Source: an uncultured Victivallales bacterium (GTDB lineage: Bacteria; Verrucomicrobiota; Lentisphaeria; Oligosphaerales; JAFGRS01). Taken from it: 64,000 nt of DNA. The DNA is taken from positions 1-64,000 of the forward strand of contig CAILUI010000238.1 of NCBI GenBank assembly GCA_903837355.1. The letters run 5' to 3'. Positions 34,527-44,093 of this stretch are shown one piece after another (the first letter of the stretch is position 1; each line of letters begins with the position of its first letter). The notes beneath the pieces are model-generated. The model saw nothing but the letters and a program-made list of their open reading frames with translations. It had not been told where the DNA came from and searched no databases. A program made the position numbers and the translations under genes.

Positions 34527-35276
34527 TCAGTTAACAGACTCGACCTGCTTCCAGCGACCGTCATTCATCTTCTTCAGCGCCGCGACCGCACGGGCACGGG
34601 CGTCTTCCCGGATGTCCTTGAGGGAGGCGCTGTCCTCGAAGAAGAGGAGGACTTTGAGATACTCAAGAACCGCCTCTTTGCCCTTGCCCGCATCGTCCAA
34701 CATACGCCCGCGCGAGAGGAAAGCAAAAGCGGCATCGGCCTTGCGCGAGGAGGTCACCATGGCCGCCAACAGCGGTTGCACCTTGGCCGTGTCCTTCAGC
34801 TCCAGCAGAGCGTTCACCCCACCACGAGTGAGATCGTCAGCGGCCTCACCTGCACAGGGTTTACCCTTGTCGAAGGCACGCAGCGCGTCCTGTGGCTTAC
34901 CCGTCTTCAGGAGGCTCATGCCCTCGAGGTAGGCGACCCCACCGCCCCAGCCCAGGAATTTGTACTTCTCGAAGAGTTCGCCGGCGCCCTTGATGACATC
35001 GGGATGGCGCCCCTCTTCGAATGCCTTCTCGAGGGCGCCCACGTCCTCGGGTTTGGGGATCAGAGCCGACTTGTAGGCCCCCGTTTTGAAGGGCAGGCGG
35101 ACGCGGCCGTCGACGTTCAGTTCGATGTCACCGCTGGCACTGGTGACTTTCAGCTCGATACCCTCGAGCTTCTGCCCGCGGGCATCGATGACGTAGCAGG
35201 GTTTCGCGGGGGCCGCGGTGACAGCGACGGCGGTTAGGAGGCCCGCTAGGCTGGCACGCCAGTGCGTGGTGATCAT
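34527..35276 (-). CDS. Secreted helical-repeat protein of unknown function in the ExbB/ExbD cluster
   Basis: A 249-residue protein with an N-terminal signal peptide (THWRASLAGLLTAVAVTAAPA, cleaved near residue 24). A short beta-rich segment (CYVIDARGQKLEGIELKVTS) comes next, then helical hairpins with TPR-like spacing (FEKYKFLGWGGGVAYLEGMSLL, ALRAFDKGKPC, AFLSRGRMLDDAGKGKEAVLEYLKVLLFF). I do not recognise a family. It lies between the giant TPR protein and exbB with small gaps on the same strand, so it is probably a periplasmic partner of that machine. Confidence 0.8.
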   Translation of the reverse strand: MITTHWRASLAGLLTAVAVTAAPAKPCYVIDARGQKLEGIELKVTSASGDIELNVDGRVRLPFKTGAYKSALIPKPEDVGALEKAFEEGRHPDVIKGAGELFEKYKFLGWGGGVAYLEGMSLLKTGKPQDALRAFDKGKPCAGEAADDLTRGGVNALLELKDTAKVQPLLAAMVTSSRKADAAFAFLSRGRMLDDAGKGKEAVLEYLKVLLFFEDSASLKDIREDARARAVAALKKMNDGRWKQVESVN

Positions 35277-35342
35277 CAGTTACCTGCCTTCCTGTCTGCT
35301 CAGTCTCCGGCCGCGCCCCGCCTGGGGGGACAGGTCCGGTAC

Positions 35343-38300
35343 TCAGGGCTTGGCCGCGGCCGTCGGCGACGCCTGGAACTGCGCGGCCGGCAGACGATCC
35401 AGTTCCGCCAACCGTGGCCCCTTCGGGAAACGTTCGCGGCAGAGCGCCACCATCTCGTCGCGTTCCTTGGCCTGCCCGAGGCGCGCGAACGCCTTAGCGC
35501 TCTCCACCATGGCCATCTCCAGCCATGGCCGGTTGGCCTCGATCTTGGGGTCAGCAAGAAGGACCACCTGTTGAAAGCGCGCGACGGCCTGCTGGACGCT
35601 GCGTTGGTCCGTTCCCGCAGCCAGGGCCTCCCCAACCAGGCAGAGGGCGCGGTTCGACTGCACGGGGTCCGTGCTGAACTGGATCACCTGACCGAGGTCG
35701 TCGATGGCCCCGTTGAGATCCGGCGGGGTCTGATTGCGGCGGGCTTGGGCCAGGCCGAAGCAGGCGTCGAAGAAAAACCCGGTCCGCGGATTCTCGGCAA
35801 GGAGGGTTGAGAAAGCTTTCTGGGCTTCGTCGTAACGTTTGAGCAGCAGACACGCCTGGCCGGCCCGGAACAGGCTGGGCTCGCGGGCCTTGGCCCGCAC
35901 CTTTTCGCTCTCGGCATCGCCGGCTTTGGCGCTGCGCCCGATCAGCTCCTGACTGGCGGCGAGAGAGACGGCGGGATCTCCTTTCTCCAGCATGCGCTCC
36001 GAGACAAAAGCGAGGGCGGGGGCAGTCACGGCGGCGGGTTTCACCAGGAGTTTCCCGAAAACCTCGGCAGCCTTGGCGTAGTCGCCCTGCTCACAGTGTG
36101 CCCGTCCCAAGCTGAATAGCGCTTCCTGAGTCGCCTCTGACTCTGGGAACTCGCTGGCGAGCCGGGCCAAGGTGGCTGCCGCTTTGTCGTACTGCTGCAA
36201 CTCGAGCAGGATGGCGCCGAGGCGCGCCAGGTTCTTGGGCACATGACTGCTCTTGGGGTAGGCCTTGAGGAAGGCTTCGAAGGCGGCGAGCGCCTTGGTC
36301 TTCCATTCACCCATCGTGGCCTGCAGCGGTTTGAGCCGCTCGTCGAGGGCAGTCACCGCGGCCGCGAACTCCGCCAGCCGCGCCTCATCCGCCTTGATTC
36401 GGGCGTTGGCGGCAGCTTCGATCGCGGCCTGGCGCTGGAGTTGGAGGTCGCGAACCTGAGCAAAGGCCGCCGCGAGCTGCTTGGCGCTGGCCTGCAGTTC
36501 GGGCTCTGCCGCCAGCCGCGCGTCCACGGTCGCCAGAGCCAGCACCTTCTCGAGGGCAGTCGCGGCCTCGTAGGCCTTGGCGACGGCGGCCAGACGGGCA
36601 TCCGCAACCTGGGACTCGAGGGCCGCCAGCGTGTCGCGTTGCTGAGCGCTGACCAGGTCCTCGGCAGCGGCCTGGGCGACGTCCTGGGCCTGAGTGACCG
36701 CTGCGGTCGCCTCAGCCATCTGCTTTTCGGCGTCCGGACCAGCCGTCTGCTCACGGCGTTTGTAGGCTTCGGTGGTCTGCGCGCGGGTCTGGGTCAGTTG
36801 CTCGGCCAGCGCCCGGGCCTGCTTGTCGATGGCCTCGCGCGCCGTAGCGTCGGCGGCCGCTTCGCGCTGTTGCTGCAGTTGCTGGAGCTGGTCCTCCTGC
36901 AGGCGGCTGGCGGCTTCGCCCTCGACGATCGCCTTCTCAACACTGGCCGCAGCGTCACGCTGGCCGCGCAGCCGGTCGAGGGCTGCCTTTTCGGCGGCGC
37001 CGGCCTCCGTCTGGGCTGCACTGGCCGCCTGCAGGCGGGCCTGGGCTCCGGCCGCCGCTTGCGCGATGCCCGCCTTCTCGGTTGCGAGCGCGTCCTTCTC
37101 GACCTGGCGGGCGGCACGGTCGCCACTGGCGCGGGCACGGGCACGGCCCTCCATGTCGCTGGCCATCTTGGTCAGGTCGGCCTCTGTCCCCGGGCGCTTC
37201 GCGGCCTCGGCTTGCGCCAGCTTGGCGAAGTCCAGCTCGATGGTGCTGACGGCCTGGATCGTGTCCGCATACTCCTGCAGCAAGCGCTCCTTCTCGGTCG
37301 CCAGCGACTGGATCTGGTCACGGGCCGCGCGGATATCATCCTCGGCCCGGCGCTTCTGGCGGTCGGTCTCACTGCGGCGTTCCCGAATCGCCGTGATGTC
37401 CGGCCGGCTCTTCTCACCTGCGAGGTCATAGGCCCAGGCGAGGTATGAGCTGGCATCCTCCCTGAGGCGGACGGCTCCCTTGCTCTTGGGATCAAAACCC
37501 TTATCGTTGCCAGGCTCGAGCCAGGCGAGCAACTCGCCGAACGGGTCGACCGCCTCGGCGGGAGTATCGCCCAGCATGAGTTGTTCGGCAGCACGGAACT
37601 TGGCCTCGAGTCGGTCGTCGGCAAACTGCGGTTGTGTCTCGGCGTCACAGTACCTGAGGAAGGTCTCGATCGACTCGCGCGGCTGCTGGACGGTGTAGTA
37701 CACCCACCCAAGCTTGTAGAGGGCTCGGATGCCCTTGTCGATGGAACTGTAGCGGTCGCTCAGACGCTGGTACTTCGGCGCTGCCGCCAGGAACGCCTCG
37801 CGGGCCGCCGCCTTGAGCCTCTCCCTCTCGGCGGCGGGCGCCTGGCGGCTGAGTTCCGCAGCGTCGTTGGCCAGCCGGTAGTAATGCTCGGCAATGGCAA
37901 AACAAACGTCGGGGGCCTTGGGGTGGTCCGGTGCAGCCTCGACAAACAGCTCCCAGGCGTCCATGGCGCTGGCAAGCATCTCGGCGCGCGCCCCGCCATC
38001 GAGGGTTTTGGCCTTCTCGAACATCACACCGCCAAGGCGGTACAGGCAGTCCGCGGTGCCCTCAGCTTTGGGCATGACCTGGGCGAGATACGAGCCCACG
38101 GCCTGCGCTTCGAGCAAACGGTCGGTACTGCCGAGGCAAATGATGAGGCGGCTCGCGACCTCGGGCAGGCGCTTGCTGCGCCGTCCCAGCCGCAAGGCCT
38201 CAAGGTACAAGGGCGTCGCCCCTTGGTAGTCTTTGCTCGCCAAGAGCGCCTGCGCCTGCTCGAGTTTCATGGTCATCTCAGCATCAGTGCCGGCATCCGA

Positions 38301-39437
38301 GATGGCAAGTTTCTCCCCAAACGCTGTCTCCAGGAAAGCACTGCATTTCTCGTGCTTGGTCAGGGCCTTGCTGCGGTACTCGGACTCGCCGTATTCCGAG
38401 ATCACCGTTTCGAGGAGCTTGGCGGCCGCCTTGGCGAGCTTGTGAGCGCGCTCTTCGTCGCCGGCCATGTAGTGTGCCAAAGCCAGGCCGCGACAGGCTT
38501 CCGCCTTGTAGTAGAACGCCCCGGCGTAGGGGGACGAGGCGTTGTCGCTGCCCTTGTCCATCTCCTTCTCGATGTCGCGGAAGAGGTCCGACTCATCCGC
38601 CATGCGGATCGTGTCCAGAGCCTGCTTGAAGCCGGCCACCTTCAGCGCCTCTTTGCCCTTATCCTGTTGCTTGAGCGCATTCAGTTCATCGCCGCCCAGC
38701 AGAAGGTAGCCGCGGGCGGTCTCGAGGTAGGCGGAGACGGCGACCCCATCGCGCTGAAAGAGCAATTCCTGCAACTGCTTGAGGCCATCCTGGACAGCCC
38801 CGCGATTGACGGCGGCCTTGTCGTTGAACTTGGTCTCCTCGGTGTCGATCAGGGCCTGGGCCTTGAGGAAGGTGAGCTTACGGTCGCTGGCACCTTCGGT
38901 CTTGCCGAGGAGTTCGAGCACCTTGGCGGCCTCGGCGCCCTGGCCCAGGCGCTTGAGTACCGTGCTGTAGATGCTGACCGCGCGCGTGTAGGCCGCCACG
39001 GCGCGGTCGTTGTCGGGGGCAGGGGCTTTCGCGCTCTGGAAGTACTGCGCGTAGGCCTTAGCGGCGTCTTCGTTACGACCGCGGAGGGCGGAGACTTCGG
39101 CCTTCAGCATGAGGGCCAGCGGGAAAGACGCACTGGTGGGTTTGATGCGCTCGAGAGCGGCATCGGCCAGTTTGCTCTTGCCGGCGCTGTAATACGTACG
39201 CGCCTTCTCGACCAGGACCTCGTCCAGGCGGTCGGGGTACTTCGCCTCCATCTGCTCGACGAGCAGTTCGGCGTAGTCGTAGAACTCCAGACGATTGAGC
39301 TCGGCCAGGACGGCGACATCAACCTGCGCCTCGTCCAAGGCACGGACGCTGGTCGCCAGAGCGAGGACTGCTACGAGCCGCAAAACACACCTAGCGGAGC
39401 GGTCGTGCGGCAAACGTGGTGAGCCCATACGCGGCAT
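35343..39437 (-). CDS. Giant secreted TPR/coiled-coil protein
   Basis: A 1364-residue protein with a signal peptide (hydrophobic VLRLVAVLALATSVRA at residues ~18-33). Residues ~35-650 are helical TPR-type repeats (RSKALTKHEKCSAFLETAF, ALYKLGWVYYTVQQPRESIETFLRYCD and similar). Residues ~660-1030 are a long alanine/glutamine/glutamate-rich coiled coil. Residues ~1080-1364 return to TPRs (ALFSLGRAHCEQGDYAKAAEVFGKLL, ACFGLAQARRNQ). It is the first gene of the exbB/exbD cluster and should be periplasmic or outer-membrane associated. The coiled coil could span the periplasm. No enzymatic motif is visible. The ATG at 39428 is an alternative start. Confidence 0.85.
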   Translation of the reverse strand: MPRMGSPRLPHDRSARCVLRLVAVLALATSVRALDEAQVDVAVLAELNRLEFYDYAELLVEQMEAKYPDRLDEVLVEKARTYYSAGKSKLADAALERIKPTSASFPLALMLKAEVSALRGRNEDAAKAYAQYFQSAKAPAPDNDRAVAAYTRAVSIYSTVLKRLGQGAEAAKVLELLGKTEGASDRKLTFLKAQALIDTEETKFNDKAAVNRGAVQDGLKQLQELLFQRDGVAVSAYLETARGYLLLGGDELNALKQQDKGKEALKVAGFKQALDTIRMADESDLFRDIEKEMDKGSDNASSPYAGAFYYKAEACRGLALAHYMAGDEERAHKLAKAAAKLLETVISEYGESEYRSKALTKHEKCSAFLETAFGEKLAISDAGTDAEMTMKLEQAQALLASKDYQGATPLYLEALRLGRRSKRLPEVASRLIICLGSTDRLLEAQAVGSYLAQVMPKAEGTADCLYRLGGVMFEKAKTLDGGARAEMLASAMDAWELFVEAAPDHPKAPDVCFAIAEHYYRLANDAAELSRQAPAAERERLKAAAREAFLAAAPKYQRLSDRYSSIDKGIRALYKLGWVYYTVQQPRESIETFLRYCDAETQPQFADDRLEAKFRAAEQLMLGDTPAEAVDPFGELLAWLEPGNDKGFDPKSKGAVRLREDASSYLAWAYDLAGEKSRPDITAIRERRSETDRQKRRAEDDIRAARDQIQSLATEKERLLQEYADTIQAVSTIELDFAKLAQAEAAKRPGTEADLTKMASDMEGRARARASGDRAARQVEKDALATEKAGIAQAAAGAQARLQAASAAQTEAGAAEKAALDRLRGQRDAAASVEKAIVEGEAASRLQEDQLQQLQQQREAAADATAREAIDKQARALAEQLTQTRAQTTEAYKRREQTAGPDAEKQMAEATAAVTQAQDVAQAAAEDLVSAQQRDTLAALESQVADARLAAVAKAYEAATALEKVLALATVDARLAAEPELQASAKQLAAAFAQVRDLQLQRQAAIEAAANARIKADEARLAEFAAAVTALDERLKPLQATMGEWKTKALAAFEAFLKAYPKSSHVPKNLARLGAILLELQQYDKAAATLARLASEFPESEATQEALFSLGRAHCEQGDYAKAAEVFGKLLVKPAAVTAPALAFVSERMLEKGDPAVSLAASQELIGRSAKAGDAESEKVRAKAREPSLFRAGQACLLLKRYDEAQKAFSTLLAENPRTGFFFDACFGLAQARRNQTPPDLNGAIDDLGQVIQFSTDPVQSNRALCLVGEALAAGTDQRSVQQAVARFQQVVLLADPKIEANRPWLEMAMVESAKAFARLGQAKERDEMVALCRERFPKGPRLAELDRLPAAQFQASPTAAAKP

Positions 39438-39583
39438 CCTTAGTACCCTGCACTCCGAGGACTGCGTGTGATCCGCTCAGACGGACCTTTACGAGTCCGA
39501 GCCGGGGGCGCATTCCCGATAGCGCGTCACGGCACGCTGGCCGTTCAGTGCGAAGCGGTACTAAGAAAGGCGGTAGGGTTAGA

Positions 39584-39661
<78 letters not shown>

Positions 39662-39821
39662 AAACCCTAGTTTGCGTCGGCGGGGGCCAGGTCCAGTTGC
39701 CGCTAGGGGCCTGGACAAGACTCGAGCCGAGCGAACAGCCCTTAGTATGCCGCTGTTTCTGCGGAAATCAACCCCCGCCCGCACCCTTTCTGAAATCTGT
39801 CGTCGCCGCCGGGCGCGGCAC

Positions 39822-41099
39822 TCAACCGCCGAGTTTATCGATCAGTTTGATAAGGGGCAGGAAGAGCGCGATGACGATGCCACCGACGATCACGGCCAGA
39901 AGGCAGATCATGATCGGCTCGATCATGGAGGTCAGTGCGTCCACCGCACGGTCGACCTCCTCCTCATAGACGTCGGCAATACGGTTCAGCATCTCGGGGA
40001 GCGCACCGGTTTCCTCACCGACCTCGATCATACTGACCACCATGCCGGGGAAGACACCCGACTTATCCAGCGGGCGGGTCATACCCTCCCCTTCCTTGAC
40101 GGCGTCATGCACCGTCTGAATCGCCCGCGCCACGATCTCGTTGCCGGAGGTATCGCGCACGATCTGCAGAGCCTGCAGGACGGCCACACCAGATTGCATG
40201 AGGGTGCCGAGGGTTCGACAGAAGCGGGCGGCACAGGAGCGCACCACCAGAGCACTGAAGGGTGGGGTTTTCAGCATGAAGAGGTCCCAGACAAAGGTGC
40301 CTGGTTTGGTCATTTTCGCCAGCCTGAAGATGACGATCCCGACGCCGATACCGATGGCCATCATGATCGCGTGATTCTTCATGTAACCACTGATGGTGAT
40401 GACCATCTGGGTGAGTCCCGGCAGCGGTTCGCCGGGAAGCATTTCATCGAACATCTTGGCGAATTTCGGGACGATAAAGATCATCAGGCCGGCCGTGATC
40501 GCGCCGGCGACGGTGAGGACGAGGATCGGGTAGACCATGGCCGACTTGACTTTGCCGGCCACGCGCTGGGCCTTCTCCATAAACTCGGCGAGACGCTTGA
40601 GCACCGTCTCCATGGCACCGGACGCCTCACCCGCGCGAACCATGTTGATGTAGAGGCGGTTGAACGATTTCGGGTGGGCGGCCAAGGCTTCCGAGAAGGT
40701 CGTACCGCCTTCGACGGAGTCAGCGAGATTGCCCATGACTTTGCGCAAGGGGGGATTGTTCTTAGCCTGGCGTTCGAGGGTGCGCAGGGCGCGCACCAGG
40801 GGGAGGCCGGCCTCGAGCAGGGTGGCCATCTGGCGGGTCATGGTGCAGAGGTCTTTGCGGCGAACTTTGGGGGCCATCATGCCGGCGCCAAAGCCGCTCA
40901 GTCCCCCGGCCGCGCGCCCGCCGCCGGCGCCCTTCTTGCCGCGCGCCGGACCGCCTGGGCCGCGCGGCGCCAGGATGCTGGTCGGGAACAGGCCCATCTG
41001 CTTGAGCTTGCCGCCAGCGTCCTGCTGGTTCTCGGCGTCAATCTGGCCTTTGTGCTCTTTGCCGCCCGAGTCCACGGCAACATATTGGAACTTGGCCAT
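39822..41099 (-). CDS. pilC: Type IV pilus/type II secretion inner-membrane platform protein (PilC/GspF)
   Basis: A 425-residue protein with a cytoplasmic N-terminal part and three membrane helices. Two related GspF domains are visible: the first from RRKDLCTMTRQMATLLEAGLPLVRALRTL and the second from RFCRTLGTLMQSGVAVLQALQI, each followed by GEASGAMETVL or GEETGALPEML. A glycine-rich linker (GPGGPARGKKGAGGGRAAGG) follows the N-terminal domain. PilC connects the assembly and retraction ATPases to the pilus. The ATG at 41099 follows AGGAGG. It is the last gene of the pilus motor operon. Confidence 0.94.
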   Translation of the reverse strand: MAKFQYVAVDSGGKEHKGQIDAENQQDAGGKLKQMGLFPTSILAPRGPGGPARGKKGAGGGRAAGGLSGFGAGMMAPKVRRKDLCTMTRQMATLLEAGLPLVRALRTLERQAKNNPPLRKVMGNLADSVEGGTTFSEALAAHPKSFNRLYINMVRAGEASGAMETVLKRLAEFMEKAQRVAGKVKSAMVYPILVLTVAGAITAGLMIFIVPKFAKMFDEMLPGEPLPGLTQMVITISGYMKNHAIMMAIGIGVGIVIFRLAKMTKPGTFVWDLFMLKTPPFSALVVRSCAARFCRTLGTLMQSGVAVLQALQIVRDTSGNEIVARAIQTVHDAVKEGEGMTRPLDKSGVFPGMVVSMIEVGEETGALPEMLNRIADVYEEEVDRAVDALTSMIEPIMICLLAVIVGGIVIALFLPLIKLIDKLGG

Positions 41100-41138
41100 A
41101 GGCACCTCCTCACGGAGATTGCGTCGTGTACGCGTGGG

Positions 41139-42218
41139 TTATTTCTTGGCGCGGTCCTGTTGCATCTTCTGGATGACAGCCTCGGGGTCTTTCGCCTTGG
41201 TGATCAGGTCACCGTAGGAGATTTTCCCCTCGGAGTACAGCCTGGTCAGGTGCGAATCGAGCGTGTTCATACCGTACTTGGCGCCGGTCTGGATATCGGA
41301 CGTGATGCGGTACGTCTTGCCGTCGCGAATCAGTGCGGCAATGGACGGGGTACTGATCATGATCTCGAAGGCGGCGATACGGCCCTTTTTGTCAATGCGC
41401 GGCAGGAGGACCTGCGAGATGACGCAGATCAGGGACATGGCCAACTGGGTTCGCACCTGCTCCTGCTGATCGGTCGGGAAGGCGTCGACGATACGGTCGA
41501 CGGTCTCGGACGCGCCGGTGGTGTGCAGCGTGGCAAAGACGAGGTGTCCGGTTTCGGCCGCGGTGATGGCGGCGCCGATCGTTTCCAGGTCGCGCATTTC
41601 ACCGACGAGGATGACATCGGGGTCCTGGCGCAGGGCGCGCCGCAGCGCATCGCCGAAGGACGGCACATCGACGCCGATCTCACGCTGGGTGACCAGGCTG
41701 CGCTTGTGATTGTGGTAGAACTCGATGGGGTCCTCGACCGTAATGATATGGTCCTCACGTTCGCGGTTAATGACGTCGATCATACTGGCGAGGGTGGTCG
41801 ACTTACCGCTGCCGGTGGGGCCGGTGACGAGGACCAGGCCGCGGGGCCGGAAGAGGATGTCCTTCATGGCGGGCGGCAGACCGATCTGTTCCAAGCTCAG
41901 CAGGGCATTGGAGATGGTGCGCAACACCAGGCCGATCGTGCCTTTCTGTTTGAACACACTGACGCGGAAGCGCGCCGCGGTGCCGAAGGCGAATCCGAAG
42001 TCGACGGTCCCGTCTTCCTGCAGCTTCTGCTGGTTGACTTCCGAGGTGATGGCTTTCATGAGCCGCTCGGTATCGTCCGCGGTCAGTTGTTCGGAATCGA
42101 GCGGGGTCATGGCCCCATGGATGCGGATCACGGGTGGTGAGAGAACGCGCAGATGCAGGTCGCTGGCCCCCTCATCGATGACCAGTTGCAGGAGATCCGA
42201 CATCTCGACCGCTGACAT
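41139..42218 (-). CDS. pilT: Type IV pilus retraction ATPase PilT
   Basis: A 359-residue secretion ATPase. It has the PAS-like N-terminal domain with GASDLHL, Walker [11 protein letters not shown], the Asp box ITVEDPIEF, Walker [11 protein letters not shown], and the His box [19 protein letters not shown], the PilT C-terminal signature, is replaced by a close [13 protein letters not shown]. No zinc-finger tetra-cysteine is present, as expected for PilT. It drives retraction of pili. The start at 42218 ([10 protein letters not shown]) was preferred over a longer in-frame start at 42299 with no family similarity. The gap 42219-42341 shows no gene. Confidence 0.95.
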   Translation of the reverse strand: MSAVEMSDLLQLVIDEGASDLHLRVLSPPVIRIHGAMTPLDSEQLTADDTERLMKAITSEVNQQKLQEDGTVDFGFAFGTAARFRVSVFKQKGTIGLVLRTISNALLSLEQIGLPPAMKDILFRPRGLVLVTGPTGSGKSTTLASMIDVINREREDHIITVEDPIEFYHNHKRSLVTQREIGVDVPSFGDALRRALRQDPDVILVGEMRDLETIGAAITAAETGHLVFATLHTTGASETVDRIVDAFPTDQQEQVRTQLAMSLICVISQVLLPRIDKKGRIAAFEIMISTPSIAALIRDGKTYRITSDIQTGAKYGMNTLDSHLTRLYSEGKISYGDLITKAKDPEAVIQKMQQDRAKK

Positions 42219-42341
42219 CTCGCCATGCTCCTTGCCGTTGCGCGTACGCCATCGGGGCCTGCCAGGCGCGTGGGGCACACGCCGAACCGGCGACGCCACG
42301 GCGCCGCAGACCGCGGCGGATATAGTACCATGAATCAGGGC

Positions 42342-44051
42342 TTATGCAAAGGATGTATGCTTGAGCACTTCCTCAAGTGTCGTCACCCCGGCCATGACCT
42401 GTTCGATGCCGTCCTCGCGCATCGTGCGCATGCCCTGCTGGATGGCGCGATCGCGAATGGTCTGAGTCGGGACGCGACGGTTGATCATGCCCTGGATATC
42501 GGTGCTCACGCTGAGCAGTTCGAAGATGCCGACGCGGCCGCGGTAGCCGGTGTTATTGCAGACGTCACAGCCGCGGCCGCGGTTGAACTTCCGACCCGCG
42601 AGTTCCTCGCGCGTGCGTCGGATCAGGGCGAGTTCGCGGTCCTCGGGATCGTACTCGGAGCGACAGGCGGTGCAGACGCGCCGGATCAGGCGCTGGCCGA
42701 GCACTCCGACCAAGGTGGAGCTGATCAGGAAGGGTTCCACGCCCATATCGATCAGTCGGGTAATGGCGCCGGCGGCGTCGTTGGTGTGCAGGGTACTCAT
42801 GACCAAGTGTCCCGTGAGCGACGCTTGAATGGCCATACTGGCAGTTTCCACGTCGCGGATCTCTCCGACCATGATGCGGTCGGGGTCCTGGCGCAGGAAG
42901 GCGCGCAGGGCACGCGCGAAGGTCATATGCAGAGCTTCGCGGATCTGGACCTGCATAATGCCCTCGAGATCGTACTCGACGGGATCTTCGGCAGTGAGGA
43001 GTTTGTCCTCGATGCTGCTGATCTCCTTCAGGCCGGAGTAGAGGGTGGTGGTCTTGCCACAGCCGGTCGGTCCGGTCACCAGGAAGATGCCGTTGGGCCG
43101 GTTGATGATCATGCGGACCTTGTGCGTGACATCCTTCCCCATGCCGAGGCGGTCGAGGTCGAGGTTGACCACCGAGCGGTCGAGTACGCGCAGCACCACG
43201 CTCTCGCCGTAGCGGGTGGGCAGACTGGAAACGCGCAGGTCAACCTGGCGACCGTTGATGCGCCGCTCGATGCGGCCGTCCTGGGGCAGGCGGCGTTCAG
43301 CAATGTTCAGGCCGCTCATCACTTTGATGCGGCTGATCACCGGTACAGCGAGATGCTTGGGAGGCGGCGCCATCTCATAGAGTGCGCCGTCGATGCGGTA
43401 GCGGATGCGGAACTCATCGGCGAAGGGTTCGAAGTGGACGTCGCTGGCTTGGTCCTTGATGGCCTGCGAGAGGATGATGTTGACGAAGCGCACGATCGGT
43501 GCATCGTTGGCAGCAGCCTCGAGGGACTCCACGTTGGTCTCGTCGATGTAGCGGCTCTTGTGGGTGGCTTCCAGTTCGCCAAGCACGTCCTGAATAGTGC
43601 CGGCGCCCTCCGGGTAGAGGTTGTCGAGCGCCTCCTCGATCTCGTGCGGCCGGGCGACGAGCACGCGGCATTCCTGCCCGACCAGGAAATGCAGCTCATC
43701 GATCATGCGGTAGCCCATCGGTTCGAGGGCGGCGACGTAGAGCACGCCCCCCTCTTCCCGAACGGGGATCACGCCGTACATGCGGGCCACTTCGGGCTTC
43801 AGACGCCCCTTGAGATCGTCAGGGATCTCCCCCATCTTCAGCGACACGAACTCGGTGCCGAGGTTCTCGGCGATCATGGTGAGGAGTTCGTCCTCCTCGA
43901 TGATGTCGTAGTTGTAGAGGACAGTGGTAAACGAGCGGCCGGTGCGCTCGTGTTCCTCGAAGATCTCCTCGAGCTGGGCCTCCTGGGCCTTCCCGGAGTC
44001 CAGCAGAAGATGCCAGATGGCGCTGATCTCGGCATCCATTTCAATGGGCAT
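42342..44051 (-). CDS. pilB: Type II secretion/type IV pilus extension ATPase (GspE/PilB), first paralogue
   Basis: A 569-residue ATPase. The N-terminal ~150 residues are a MshEN-like domain (GKAQEAQLEEIFEEHERTG, LLTMIAENLGTEFV). The ATPase core has GPTGCGKTTTLYS (Walker A with Cys instead of Ser), the Asp box TAEDPVEYDLEG, GEIRDVETA and MSTLHTNDA. A zinc site is formed by CTAC and, about 30 residues on, CDVCNNTG. It powers pilin assembly at the inner membrane. It lies between the second paralogue and pilT, all on the minus strand with short gaps. Confidence 0.95.
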   Translation of the reverse strand: MPIEMDAEISAIWHLLLDSGKAQEAQLEEIFEEHERTGRSFTTVLYNYDIIEEDELLTMIAENLGTEFVSLKMGEIPDDLKGRLKPEVARMYGVIPVREEGGVLYVAALEPMGYRMIDELHFLVGQECRVLVARPHEIEEALDNLYPEGAGTIQDVLGELEATHKSRYIDETNVESLEAAANDAPIVRFVNIILSQAIKDQASDVHFEPFADEFRIRYRIDGALYEMAPPPKHLAVPVISRIKVMSGLNIAERRLPQDGRIERRINGRQVDLRVSSLPTRYGESVVLRVLDRSVVNLDLDRLGMGKDVTHKVRMIINRPNGIFLVTGPTGCGKTTTLYSGLKEISSIEDKLLTAEDPVEYDLEGIMQVQIREALHMTFARALRAFLRQDPDRIMVGEIRDVETASMAIQASLTGHLVMSTLHTNDAAGAITRLIDMGVEPFLISSTLVGVLGQRLIRRVCTACRSEYDPEDRELALIRRTREELAGRKFNRGRGCDVCNNTGYRGRVGIFELLSVSTDIQGMINRRVPTQTIRDRAIQQGMRTMREDGIEQVMAGVTTLEEVLKHTSFA

Positions 44052-44093
44052 GGCGCTATCCTTCCTCGGGCGGCAACAGGGGCGGCTGGGCCT

